This document shows, in pieces, positions 10,077 to 18,824 of a DNA stretch of 64,000 nt (positions are counted from its first letter, which is position 1; each line of letters opens with the position of its first letter). The notes below the pieces were generated by a model. The model did no database searches and was not told where the DNA came from. It saw only the letters and a program-made list of their open reading frames with translations. A program made the position numbers and the translations under genes. Source of the DNA: Trichocoleus sp. FACHB-46 (GTDB lineage Bacteria > Cyanobacteriota > Cyanobacteriia > FACHB-46); the NCBI RefSeq assembly GCF_014695385.1, contig NZ_JACJOD010000013.1:310001-374000 (forward strand), given 5' to 3'.

Positions 10077-10697
10077 TTATGCCTGCAATTGTTTCCAGTG
10101 GGCTTGGAGGTCTTGGATTGTAAATACCGCTTGGAACTTTAAGCCTTCGCGCTCGTATAGCTCCCCTCCCCCCTGCTGGCGATCGACCAGAGAGATTACT
10201 TCTTCAACGACATAGCCCGCATCACGTAGCCGCTCCACAGCTTTCATGGCCGAGCCACCCGTCGTCACTACATCTTCTAAAACTACGACAGAACTATTAG
10301 CAGGTAGGGTTAAGCCTTCAATATAAGCTTGAGTACCATGCCCTTTGGCCTCCTTACGAATAATCAGCGGCGCGATCGCCCGTCCCTCGTAGGCTGCGAC
10401 CACGCTCACTGCGGTCACAATTGGGTCTGCGCCTAGCGTTAGTCCCGCGACAGCTTGGGTATCCTCTGGGAGCAATGAAAGTAAAATTCGACCCACGCCA
10501 ACCGCTCCATAGGGGTGAAGCGTCACCTGCTTGCCATTGATGTAATAAGAACTCTGCTGCCCTGAAGAAAGGGTGAAATTGCCTTCTTTGTAAGCAACTT
10601 CACATAGGAGGTCTAACAACTGCTGACGCACCTGGGGTAAATCAGCAGTGACTAGTGAAGAAAACTCGCGAGTTTGCACTAAAATTCCGTCAGTCAT
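10077..10697 (-). CDS. pyrE: orotate phosphoribosyltransferase
   Basis: PyrE transfers PRPP ribose-phosphate to orotate to give OMP in pyrimidine synthesis. In this 206-residue protein the PRPP-binding motif VVVLEDVVTTGGS is at 137-149. The flexible catalytic loop RKEAKGHG (114-121) and FTLSSGQQSSYYINGK near the N-terminus are also as expected. The N-terminal 20 residues are a short extension. The gene stands alone, convergent to thiC and divergent from the secreted protein at 10816. Confidence 0.95.
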   Translation of the reverse strand: MTDGILVQTREFSSLVTADLPQVRQQLLDLLCEVAYKEGNFTLSSGQQSSYYINGKQVTLHPYGAVGVGRILLSLLPEDTQAVAGLTLGADPIVTAVSVVAAYEGRAIAPLIIRKEAKGHGTQAYIEGLTLPANSSVVVLEDVVTTGGSAMKAVERLRDAGYVVEEVISLVDRQQGGGELYEREGLKFQAVFTIQDLQAHWKQLQA

Positions 10698-10815
10698 GGT
10701 ATGAGCAGGTAGAGTTGAAGAACCGTAAGATGCAGCAGATCACCAAGGTCTGTAGCTAATGATCTTAAACTCAAGGGTGAGTTAGTATTTAACCGAAAAA
10801 TTGAGGAGTAGTGCT

Positions 10816-11280
10816 ATGGGTATGAGGTTTAAAGGTCTAGTTAGTCTATTAGTGCTTGCTACAGCGTCCACAGTCTTTACCTCTGCCGCAGTGGCACAAG
10901 AGCAGGTAACAGTTAGCGATCGCATCAGTACAGAAACTCTCAACGATGCTTTTACTCGTGTGCTTTATACGAACTCAGGCGATTTCTTTCGAGAGCAAGG
11001 GTTGCTCAACCAGGCCAACATCATTTTGGGTCAAGGGTCGATTATTCGCAATTCCTTTCCTGAAAACCGAATCATACGAGACGCTAAACTAATCAACATT
11101 CTCTATCATGATGCTTTAAAGCAGCAGGTATCTTCTGATCCAGTGATTCGGACTATAGATTTACCAACTCCTTACGATACATCGGTACTGGTCAACCCGA
11201 CTATCTACGTCAACCGCCTGACTTCCGATGCTCTTCCTCAGGGTGGCGAGTTACAGTTTGAAACACTACCTCCTCGCTAA
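10816..11280 (+). CDS. small secreted protein of unknown function
   Basis: The start is chosen at the ATG at 10816 because GAGGAG lies about 8 bases upstream; a TTG at 10801 would swallow that site. The 154-residue protein opens with a clear Sec signal peptide (basic MGMRFKG, then a hydrophobic core, cleavage likely after AVA near residue 27). The mature part of about 125 residues has mixed alpha/beta character and no cysteine or motif that I recognise. It is likely periplasmic. It has its own hairpin downstream and no operon partner. Confidence 0.75.
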   Translation: MGMRFKGLVSLLVLATASTVFTSAAVAQEQVTVSDRISTETLNDAFTRVLYTNSGDFFREQGLLNQANIILGQGSIIRNSFPENRIIRDAKLINILYHDALKQQVSSDPVIRTIDLPTPYDTSVLVNPTIYVNRLTSDALPQGGELQFETLPPR

Positions 11281-11296
11281 GTTATAGGGTTTGGCA

Positions 11297-11340
11297 AGGG
11301 AGATTCGGCAATAACACAGACGATGCTGCTGAATCTCCCT
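11297..11340 (+). terminator. long hairpin downstream of the secreted-protein gene
   Basis: AGGGAGATTCGGCA (11297-11310) pairs with TGCTGAATCTCCCT (11327-11340), 14 pairs with one G-T wobble and a 16-base loop. There is no T-run after it, so it may serve as an mRNA 3' stabiliser or a weak terminator rather than a classical one. Confidence 0.6.
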
Positions 11341-11421
11341 CTAAACGGCTGCAACCTCAACCCATTAGAAATTCATACCTAAGTAGTTGTAATGGGTTTA
11401 GAAATAGGATTTATTTGTTAA

Positions 11422-11494
11422 TCCAGGGTGCAGGGGTCGAACCTGCCTATCGCGAATTATGAGTTCGCTGCCTCAACCGCTCGGCCAACCCTGG
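11422..11494 (-). tRNA. trnI-CAU: tRNA-Ile (CAT anticodon, expected lysidine-modified)
   Basis: Read on the minus strand, the 73 bases fold as a cloverleaf. The acceptor arm is CCAGGGT/ACCCTGG, the D arm GCC...GGC, the anticodon stem GCGAA/TTCGC with loop CTCATAA, and the T arm GCAGG/CCTGC. The anticodon is CAT. The D-arm and anticodon-loop context (AACTCATAATT) is like plastid trnI-CAU rather than initiator or elongator tRNA-Met. It would read AUA after TilS modification. CCA is not encoded. Confidence 0.82.
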
Positions 11495-11663
11495 TTAAGC
11501 TTTTTGATTGTATCCTGATACCTAACCTTCTGTACCGAAGCCTTTGGTATCTTCTATCCATATTATGAAATAATCTTTCTCTCAATTCGCATCTTGTTTT
11601 ACTTCTTCTAACGTATTTTTTCAGTGGCATCAATCTTGTAATCACGTACCCCCATCATTAGCA

Positions 11664-12356
11664 ATGAAATTAAATGCAAATGTGGCACTTACCCTAGTTC
11701 TGCTGACTTTGATGTTTGGAGCAGGCTTAGTTAGTGCCGCTTGGGGATTTGCGCTTGGTCGTCAAGCCCTCAGGGGAATTACTCAACCCGATGTCCGACC
11801 AACAAGCAAGTTGGTAGGTCGAGATAAAAATAAGCCACTGCGCCGAGAAGAGGTGATGATTCTCAAGGAAGAGGACATCTTAAAACGGGTTAAAGGCCGC
11901 ATTGAGGGCAAGGATAAGGCGGAGGATGCCCCTGCTAAAAAAGACCGCAATAAAGCGTTAAGTGATGGGGCTAGCTCTGACTCAGGCTCTAAGACTGCGA
12001 TCGCCCAGCCTGGATTCCCGGTTGTGGGTCGAGATCAAGATGTCAGCTTAGAAGTCGATACCGTACAGAAACAAGGTGGTTCTTTGCTGCTCAACGTCAA
12101 GATGCGGAACGAGGGCAAGCAAAACGTGCGGTTTCTCTACAGCTTTTTGAATATAACGGATCAGCGGGGACGAGCTTTGAGTGCTACCGCTGAAGGGTTG
12201 CCAGAAGAGTTACCACCCGCTAGTGGTCCATTTTCTGGTACTGTAAGTGTCCCCATGTCTTTGTTGGACGGAGCTGACAAGCTCTCGATGACTTTAACTG
12301 ACTACCCAGAGCAAAAACTACAGCTGAAGCTATCTAGTATTCCAATTACCAGGTAA
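11664..12356 (+). CDS. membrane-anchored protein of unknown function with a beta-sandwich-like C-terminus
   Basis: This 230-residue protein has an N-terminal hydrophobic helix (residues about 7-30) that may be an uncleaved anchor. A charged Lys/Asp/Glu-rich linker follows (about 50-110). The C-terminal half (about 120-228) has alternating strands with SLLLNVKMRNEGKQNVRFLY, the pattern of an extracytoplasmic immunoglobulin-like or DUF4352-type domain. The function is unknown. It precedes the CNNM transporter gene on the same strand with a 39-base gap and could be cotranscribed. Confidence 0.7.
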   Translation: MKLNANVALTLVLLTLMFGAGLVSAAWGFALGRQALRGITQPDVRPTSKLVGRDKNKPLRREEVMILKEEDILKRVKGRIEGKDKAEDAPAKKDRNKALSDGASSDSGSKTAIAQPGFPVVGRDQDVSLEVDTVQKQGGSLLLNVKMRNEGKQNVRFLYSFLNITDQRGRALSATAEGLPEELPPASGPFSGTVSVPMSLLDGADKLSMTLTDYPEQKLQLKLSSIPITR

Positions 12357-12395
12357 GTTTTGGAGTCGCTATAGCCCGTTGGTCCGGTTTTACAG

Positions 12396-13919
12396 ATGAT
12401 TGCCCCTATTGTCTTTGCGCTGGCGACGAGTAATTCCCTACCTGTCACAGGGCGAGAGGCCCTGCTGCGCTTGTTGGCAGTTTTGTTGCTAATTGCGATT
12501 AATGGCTTTTTTGTTACGGCTGAGTTTTCGATTGTCTCTGTCCGGCGATCGCGCATCAATCAACTGGTCGGTGCAGGGGATGTGCAGGCTAAGACGGTCC
12601 AGGACCTGCAAAGAAGTATTGATCGCCTACTCTCCACTACCCAACTCGGCATTACGTTGTCTAGCTTGGCCTTAGGTTGGATTGGTGAGAGCACAATGGC
12701 CGTTTTAATGGCAGATTGGTTAGCTCAATTACCTGCCCCTGCGGCTCTGCGCCAAACGCTAGCTCATTCTTTTGCGGTGCCAGTGGCTTTTCTACTGATT
12801 GCTTATTTGCAAATCGTATTGGGAGAGTTGTGTCCGAAGTCGGTAGCGTTGCTTTATTCGGAGCAACTTGCTCGATTTCTAGGTCCACCAAGCTTGGCGA
12901 TTGCGCGTTTCTTTAATCCCTTTATCTGGGTTCTCAATCAATCGACTCGTTGGCTACTGAAACTTGTAGGGATTCAATACACTGGACAAGGTTGGTATAA
13001 CCAAGTCACCCCAGAGGAGTTGCAACTGATCATTGCTACTTCGTCAGAGTCCACGGGGCTAGAGGCTGAGGAACGGGAACTGCTCAACAATGTGTTTGAG
13101 TTTGGTGAAGTCTTGGCAGAAGGAGCAATGGTGCCTCGAACCAGCATTGCCGCTATTTCCTGCGATGCCACCTTTCAAGCAGTCCTAGAAGAAGTCGCTG
13201 CATCGAGGCATTCTTATTATCCGGTCATGGGAGAGTCCTTGGATGACATTCGCGGCATTCTTTCCTTCAAGGAATTAGCCGAACCGATGGCTCAGGGATT
13301 GCTTACACCTGAAACTAAGATTGAGCCTTGGATCCATCCAGCGCGATTTGTCCCTGAGTACATGCTGTTGAGCGAGCTGTTGACCATGATGCAGCGATCG
13401 CGGCAAATGATGGTGATGGTGGTGGATGAGTTTGGTGGTACCTCTGGTCTGGTCACCTTAACCGATTTAGTAGCTGAGATTATTGGTGAGACGCCTGAAT
13501 CTGAGAGTAGTGAAGACTTAACGGTGCAAATCTTAGAAGACCAGACGTTTTTAGTCCAGGCTCAGATGGATCTCGAAGAAGTAAATGAACTTCTGAATCT
13601 GAGCTTGCCGCTCACAGATGATTACCAAACCTTGGGCGGCTTTTTAATTGATCAAATGCAGAAAATTCCTACGGAAGGTGAGGTGCTGCTGTACAAGGGC
13701 TTGGAGTTGTCTGTGGTCTCTGCTGAAGGCCCTCGCCTGGACCAAATTCGGATTCGGCGGTTAGAAGAACCGGAAACGGAGCAATTCTTGGAGGAGCTGA
13801 ATGAAGCGATCGCGGCTTCAGAGACGGCAGCAGACGAAACACCCCGTTCCAGTCGTCAGGTAGATAGACCAAACTCAGATGCTTCCGGTCAAGAGTTTGG
13901 TTTCGATCAAGACAATTGA
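12396..13919 (+). CDS. CNNM/CorC-family membrane protein (hemolysin-like), full-length form
   Basis: This 507-residue protein has the order CNNM (DUF21) transmembrane domain with about four helices (residues 20-200), two CBS domains (about 225-365), a CorC_HlyC domain (about 375-455) and an acidic tail. The segment AINGFFVTAEFSIVSVRRSRI is typical of the CNNM family. Family members are linked to Mg2+ or Co2+ homeostasis; the old name hemolysin is historical. The last 13 bases overlap the 3' end of queC, which runs the other way. A shorter relative lies at 20807. Confidence 0.88.
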   Translation: MIAPIVFALATSNSLPVTGREALLRLLAVLLLIAINGFFVTAEFSIVSVRRSRINQLVGAGDVQAKTVQDLQRSIDRLLSTTQLGITLSSLALGWIGESTMAVLMADWLAQLPAPAALRQTLAHSFAVPVAFLLIAYLQIVLGELCPKSVALLYSEQLARFLGPPSLAIARFFNPFIWVLNQSTRWLLKLVGIQYTGQGWYNQVTPEELQLIIATSSESTGLEAEERELLNNVFEFGEVLAEGAMVPRTSIAAISCDATFQAVLEEVAASRHSYYPVMGESLDDIRGILSFKELAEPMAQGLLTPETKIEPWIHPARFVPEYMLLSELLTMMQRSRQMMVMVVDEFGGTSGLVTLTDLVAEIIGETPESESSEDLTVQILEDQTFLVQAQMDLEEVNELLNLSLPLTDDYQTLGGFLIDQMQKIPTEGEVLLYKGLELSVVSAEGPRLDQIRIRRLEEPETEQFLEELNEAIAASETAADETPRSSRQVDRPNSDASGQEFGFDQDN

Positions 13920-14632
13920 GCTTTGTAGGGAAGTGGATCAACTTGTCCCAGTTCGGAAAAAGCCGCTAAACGCAGGCGACAAGAATCGCAGATGCCACAA
14001 GCTACTGCTTCACCCGTGTAGCAGGACCAAGTCTTTTCCCAAGGCACTCCCAAGCGATCGCCTAACTGGATAATTTCAGTCTTTTTTAGCTCAATCAGAG
14101 GTGAGACAATTTGAATCGGTTGTCCTTCGCGCCCCTGCTTCGTGCCTAAACGAAAAACTTCTTGCATGGCTTGAATATAGTCGGGGCGGCAATCTGGATA
14201 GCCAGAATAATCCAGGCTGTTCACCCCGATGTAAACTCGTTCTGCCTCTATAGCTTCGGCGTAAGCCAGGGCAAAGCTCAAGAAAATGGTGTTGCGGGCA
14301 GGCACATAGGTAACAGGAATGTAAGAGGCCATCTCTACTAAGGAGCGATCGCTCGGTACCGCAATGCTGTCATCCGTGAGAGCAGAGCCGCCCCAAAGAC
14401 GCAGATCAAAACTCACTACCTGATGCTGGGTTGCGCCTGCAACCTGGGCGATCGCAGCAGCCGATTCCAGCTCGCGACGATGTCGTTGTTGGTAATCAAA
14501 GGAGATGGCATAACAATCGCAGCCATCAACTTTGGCTTGATACAGCACGGTAGAGGAGTCTAACCCTCCCGACAACAAAATTACAGCTTTCACAGTCAAT
14601 CTCTGCACCTCGCGTTCAACCATCTCAACCAT
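13907..14632 (-). CDS. queC: 7-cyano-7-deazaguanine synthase QueC
   Basis: QueC makes preQ0 from 7-carboxy-7-deazaguanine in queuosine synthesis. In this 241-residue protein the PP-loop SGGLDSST is at 21-28, and the C-terminal zinc site has Cys204, Cys212, Cys215 and Cys218. The start is uncertain: the ATG at 14632 is used, but GTG or TTG codons about 12 residues in, behind a GAGG, would put the start just before the first strand (VKAVILLSGG). Other queuosine genes are not in the window. It overlaps the CNNM gene tail to tail. Confidence 0.95.
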   Translation of the reverse strand: MVEMVEREVQRLTVKAVILLSGGLDSSTVLYQAKVDGCDCYAISFDYQQRHRRELESAAAIAQVAGATQHQVVSFDLRLWGGSALTDDSIAVPSDRSLVEMASYIPVTYVPARNTIFLSFALAYAEAIEAERVYIGVNSLDYSGYPDCRPDYIQAMQEVFRLGTKQGREGQPIQIVSPLIELKKTEIIQLGDRLGVPWEKTWSCYTGEAVACGICDSCRLRLAAFSELGQVDPLPYKAQLS

Positions 14633-14723
14633 GATTCAGCATCAGTAGCTCTGGCGGAAGTAATTTTTGAGGGTTATGACAAGTTACAGCAATCTCTAGA
14701 TTCAGATTGCTAGATGAAGGAAA

Positions 14724-16133
14724 TCATCTCCTCGTCTTGGGGCTGGTACTTTCGTTGACCACTGCGGCGATCGCTGCGGTTGAGGAGATTTGCGTGGTAT
14801 CAGGAACCTCAACCACGATCATATAACCGGAGAAGTTTTTGCCGCCTGTTGCAGTCAGGGCATCCAAAATCTTGGGCATATCAGCTTGCTGCAAACGACC
14901 AGACTCGTCATAGGTCTCTAAAGCAGATAGGCAACCAATCGTTGGGTTCCAATCAGCACTCGCAGGATAGCGTTCCTTGCCGCTGAAGAAATTAGTCGCT
15001 TCCCCACTGCCATGAATGCGGAACAGCGATCGCCCTGCTTTCCCAGCCCAGTAAGTTTGCTGAATGGGAAAATAGTTGCGCCAAGCAGGTGGCAGTAAAG
15101 CTTGATAAGCAGCTAACGTACCCGCGAATCGTCCTTTCTGACCAGGAAGAAAGGATCGCACACCTGACTCGAAGGGCACGAACAGTTTTACTAAAGCAAA
15201 CTGACCATAAGCGCCGAAAAAATCAAAATCTGGTTGCGGCACCACGCCTTCAATCCGGTAAATCCCTTGCGGTGTTTCCCCCCGTTCAAAGTTCCAAGCT
15301 AAATCGTGGAGCGATCGCGACAACAGAGGTACCGACCAAAGCTGACCAGACTGTTGCACAAATTGCCCCGATTGATCTTTCAAAACGGCCCGACAGAGTA
15401 AGCCGCGATCGCGAGGACAGAGCACATACAGATGAGGTTGTTGGGGCGCGATCGTCCACTGCAATAAATCTCGTAACGGCGGCATAGCAGGAGGATTAAC
15501 GCGCTCCGCCACGTCTTGTAAAGTTGTTTGTAGCCACACATCCTGCGACCACCGAGGAAAACGTTGCCGCACGCGATCGCTGAGTGATTGCAACTCTTCT
15601 GGAGCTGAGTCTCCCTGAGCCAGAGCAGATAGCGCCATTGCTACCCACTGCGAGTCAGGACTGCGCTCAATCGTTTGGCGAAATGCCGCCTCTAAACTAC
15701 CGTACCGAGCTGGGAAATGCAGATACATCTGCGTTCCTACCTGCATAGCCATATCTACGGTACGCATTTGGGGCTGCGAGAGCTTGGGGCGACGGGTTAG
15801 GGACAAAATTCCCTCCAACGCTTGGGCTACCTGGGCTGGTTGCGGTTCTCTCAGCGCCGTAGCCCAAAGCACTGTGCGCCAATGCCGCTCATTCGCATCG
15901 GTGACGGGGTAGCGGTTGAGGTCGTAGTTTTCTGGCTGGACTAAGCGGACCTGTTTTTGCCGTTGCTCTACCCTGGCACTGGCAGTGGCTTGCGGAACTG
16001 GGTTGGCAGTAGCGCTATGAGTAGTAGCGATCGCGCTTACTCCAGGCAGCAAGCTCAAAAACATAGCCCAGGCTACCAGGAGCGATCGTTGCTTCACTGG
16101 ATACAGCCACTTTGACCGAAGAAAAGCGTGCAT
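14724..16133 (-). CDS. exported L,D-transpeptidase-like protein with an atypical active site
   Basis: The 469-residue protein starts with a basic region and a hydrophobic signal segment (residues about 15-40), so it is likely periplasmic. The first half is helical and alanine/glutamine-rich with no known domain. The C-terminal part (about 250-450) resembles a YkuD catalytic domain. It has RIHGSGE with His374, and 27 residues later TIGCLSA with Cys401, which would match the H...GC of L,D-transpeptidases, where the usual form is SHGCIR. If correct it would act on peptidoglycan. The assignment rests on these two short motifs and the length of the spacing. Confidence 0.55.
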   Translation of the reverse strand: MHAFLRSKWLYPVKQRSLLVAWAMFLSLLPGVSAIATTHSATANPVPQATASARVEQRQKQVRLVQPENYDLNRYPVTDANERHWRTVLWATALREPQPAQVAQALEGILSLTRRPKLSQPQMRTVDMAMQVGTQMYLHFPARYGSLEAAFRQTIERSPDSQWVAMALSALAQGDSAPEELQSLSDRVRQRFPRWSQDVWLQTTLQDVAERVNPPAMPPLRDLLQWTIAPQQPHLYVLCPRDRGLLCRAVLKDQSGQFVQQSGQLWSVPLLSRSLHDLAWNFERGETPQGIYRIEGVVPQPDFDFFGAYGQFALVKLFVPFESGVRSFLPGQKGRFAGTLAAYQALLPPAWRNYFPIQQTYWAGKAGRSLFRIHGSGEATNFFSGKERYPASADWNPTIGCLSALETYDESGRLQQADMPKILDALTATGGKNFSGYMIVVEVPDTTQISSTAAIAAVVNESTSPKTRR

Positions 16134-16341
16134 TCGTGCCTTTAGAGATAGCCAGGGATTGCCAAATTCTACTATGCACGATAGAAAAGCACGATTTGAG
16201 CAAAACTTTGCCTGAGTTTCAGGAACCTAGATTAAACTTTGGAATTCTTCATAAAGAGAGCCGCTGTGCTACTATCTGGATGGTTTGAGGCGGCTCAGTG
16301 TAGCCAATCTGCTTGATCCCTGTGGTGGTGGAGGTATAGGA

Positions 16342-17421
16342 GTGCAGAACAACATGTCATCGACGCATTCGAATGTCGGTTCGCAACGCAACCAGCCAGA
16401 ACCCATTCGTGTGGGGGTGATTGGGGTTGGCAACATGGGACAGCATCATACTCGCGTCTTGAGTTTGCTAAAAGATGTAGAACTGATCGGTGTGTCTGAT
16501 GTCAACGTGGAGCGAGGCTTAGACACAGCCAGTAAATACCGAGTAAGGTTTTTCGAGGACTACCACGACTTGCTCCAGCATGTAGATGCGGTTTGTGTGG
16601 CTGTGCCCACCCGACTCCACCATGCCGTGGGTATGGCCTGTTTACAGGCAGGCGTGCATGTGCTGATCGAAAAGCCGATCGCTGCCAGTATTGCAGAAGC
16701 TGAGTCTTTAGTGAATGCGGCAGCAGACTCTCATTGCATCTTGCAAGTGGGGCATATTGAGCGGTTCAACCCAGCCTTCCAAGAACTCAGCAAGGTGCTC
16801 AAAACCGAGGAGCTGCTGGCCCTAGAAGCACACCGCATGAGTCCTTACTCAAACCGCGCCAATGATGTGTCGGTCGTGCTGGACTTGATGATCCATGACA
16901 TCGACTTGCTGCTTGAGTTGGCAGGTTCTCCAGTGACTAAGCTGACGGCGAGTGGCAGTCGCGCCTCTGACTCTGGCTACCTCGATTACGTCACAGCTAC
17001 ACTAGGTTTTGCTAACGGCATCGTCGCAACTTTAACCTCTAGCAAAGTCACCCACCGCAAAATCCGGCGAATTGCTGCCCATTGCAAAAACTCGCTCACC
17101 GAAGCAGATTTCCTCAGTAACGATATTTCCATTCACCGCCAGACCACCGCTGACTACATGACCGATTACGGTCAGGTGCTGTACCGCCAAGATGGTTTAA
17201 TCGAGAAGGTATACACCAGCAATATCGAGCCGCTACATGCTGAGTTGGAGCACTTTGTCGCTTGTGTCCGGGGCGGCAACCAACCTTCTGTCGGAGGCGA
17301 ACAAGCCCTAAAAGCCTTGCGTTTAGCAAGCTTGATTGAGCAAATGGCTTTAGATGGTCAAGTTTGGCAAACCCAGGAGTTAGAACTGGAGCTTTCCCCC
17401 TCCTCGGCTGTGCCTGTTTAG
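16342..17421 (+). CDS. Gfo/Idh/MocA family NAD(P)-dependent oxidoreductase
   Basis: The start is set at the GTG at 16342 because GGAGGT (16330-16335) lies six bases upstream; a TTG at 16285 has no ribosome site. From there the protein has 359 residues: an N-terminal Rossmann domain with VGVIGVGNMGQHH, the family EKPIA motif with its catalytic-site Lys, and a C-terminal alpha/beta domain with HDIDLLLEL. Family members oxidise or reduce sugars, inositols or biliverdin-like substrates. The substrate cannot be told here. It converges on the SGNH hydrolase gene. Confidence 0.88.
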   Translation: MQNNMSSTHSNVGSQRNQPEPIRVGVIGVGNMGQHHTRVLSLLKDVELIGVSDVNVERGLDTASKYRVRFFEDYHDLLQHVDAVCVAVPTRLHHAVGMACLQAGVHVLIEKPIAASIAEAESLVNAAADSHCILQVGHIERFNPAFQELSKVLKTEELLALEAHRMSPYSNRANDVSVVLDLMIHDIDLLLELAGSPVTKLTASGSRASDSGYLDYVTATLGFANGIVATLTSSKVTHRKIRRIAAHCKNSLTEADFLSNDISIHRQTTADYMTDYGQVLYRQDGLIEKVYTSNIEPLHAELEHFVACVRGGNQPSVGGEQALKALRLASLIEQMALDGQVWQTQELELELSPSSAVPV

Positions 17422-17483
17422 TTGCAACTCCTGTAGAGGGGGCACGGAGTACGGGGAGTAGAACTAGAGACGATCGCGAGTTT

Positions 17484-18530
17484 TTACGATTCTGGGTCGC
17501 TGGAAGTTTGGGAAGTTGAGCGGTCCAGAATTGTTTGTTGGAGCGATCGCTGCATCGTTGCACTCACTAGTTGATTTCCGGCTGGGCTGAGGTGAATGTG
17601 GTCTCGATAAAGCGTTTCTGGCTGGGTTACAGCATTAAAACTGGGCAAGAAGTCAACGTAGATAATCTGTTCACGCTCAGTGAAGTCTAAGAAGCGCTGC
17701 CGAGCCTTTTGTTCGTAATCACGGGGACCACCTTTGGCGGTGGTTTCTCTCAATAAAGGTGTCATAGCCAGCAATAATTGCCCACCCTGGCTTTGAACCA
17801 AGTTGTGAATCTGTTGAATCGCCGTTAAGTTAAACCCCACGCGATCGCCAGATTCTGCTTGGACGGCTTTGAACTTCGCTTTGAAATCTGGATTGGGCGC
17901 AGGTGGAAAGAGGTAGCGCCCCAAAACTTCTGCCAAGGCTAAAGGCGGTTTGCGGTCTGGGTAATTAATATCATTGCCCACTTGCAGTGAACTAGGAGCT
18001 GTAGCAAACAGATCATCCGTGTTCAGCAACAACACAACGACTTGAGCCTCAAAGCTACCAAAGCGTTTGAGGTAAGCCAATTCATTGCGCGGTCCCCAAG
18101 AGTTAGCCGAAGCATTCAATACTTCTACCTGCTGCCAACGGGTGCCCTGTAAGCCTGGCTGTAGTCGCTGCTGCAAAATTTCGGAAATGATTTTGGTTTG
18201 GTCAGTCCACCAACCACCATTCGCCACGGAATCACCTAAGAGCAAGATTCGCAGCGTGGAGGGTGCAGCACTTGGCGCGATCGCGGGACTCCGCATGGAA
18301 TATTGGTTAATGGCGATGCGATTGCCAAAGCGACGAGTTTGTTGGTTCGGCGCTAGCAGATAACCAATGTCTGGGTCGGCGAGATAAATCAAGGGCTTAC
18401 CAAAGCCAAAGAGTAAGCGCAAGCCAAGTTCCAATAGAATGATCAGCCCCACGAGCCCTGCCAAAAGCAGTCCTGCAATGTTCACGGTGGAAAGTTCTAT
18501 TTGCAACACGAATGATCTTAAGTGAGCCAA
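17484..18530 (-). CDS. membrane-anchored SGNH/GDSL-family hydrolase-like protein
   Basis: This 348-residue protein has one transmembrane helix at residues about 17-42. The rest is probably outside the membrane. The SGNH block I reads LLLGDSVANGG with Ser101 as the likely nucleophile, and the C-terminal block has YRDHIHLSPAGN with Asp310 and His313 as the other triad members. Such anchored SGNH proteins often act on acyl groups of cell-surface polysaccharides. The exact substrate is unknown. The 295-base gap upstream is shared with the divergent ABC exporter. Confidence 0.78.
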   Translation of the reverse strand: MAHLRSFVLQIELSTVNIAGLLLAGLVGLIILLELGLRLLFGFGKPLIYLADPDIGYLLAPNQQTRRFGNRIAINQYSMRSPAIAPSAAPSTLRILLLGDSVANGGWWTDQTKIISEILQQRLQPGLQGTRWQQVEVLNASANSWGPRNELAYLKRFGSFEAQVVVLLLNTDDLFATAPSSLQVGNDINYPDRKPPLALAEVLGRYLFPPAPNPDFKAKFKAVQAESGDRVGFNLTAIQQIHNLVQSQGGQLLLAMTPLLRETTAKGGPRDYEQKARQRFLDFTEREQIIYVDFLPSFNAVTQPETLYRDHIHLSPAGNQLVSATMQRSLQQTILDRSTSQTSSDPES

Positions 18531-18757
18531 GTTTAAACAGACCCAGCATAGACCAGAAAATTCTGAGATGCCTGAATCTCTACTTGAATGACCACGAGTT
18601 GCGATCGCCTCCAGGGATTACAACATACTACATATCATGCTACAATCCGTAGGCTCAAGTGAATCATCTCATCGTCGCGCTGCTTACTTGCTCTCACAGT
18701 TTTTTAGCCTTTGGACTAAGTAGCTGAGTCAATCATTGCTCGGCTTATTCGTACGAC

Positions 18758-18796
18758 TTTTTCAGAGCTTGTTCATAAAATTAAGGCTCTGAAAAA
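18758..18796 (+). promoter_or_regulatory. leader hairpin 28 bases before the ABC exporter gene
   Basis: TTTTTCAGAGC (18758-18768) is a perfect inverted repeat of GCTCTGAAAAA (18786-18796), 11 pairs with a 17-base loop. It lies in the otherwise featureless stretch between the divergent SGNH and ABC genes, close to the ABC start. It could be an operator, an attenuator or an RNA stability element. The T-rich side lies upstream, so it is not a terminator for the plus strand, but it could act as one on the minus strand. Confidence 0.5.
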
Positions 18797-18824
18797 TCAT
18801 TTTGCAGTTTCTCTAGGAAAAGTC

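Noticed and set aside
11457-11645. Minus-strand frame overlapping tRNA-Ile
   Set aside because: It overlaps a clear tRNA, has an Arg-rich composition without domain character and no ribosome site.
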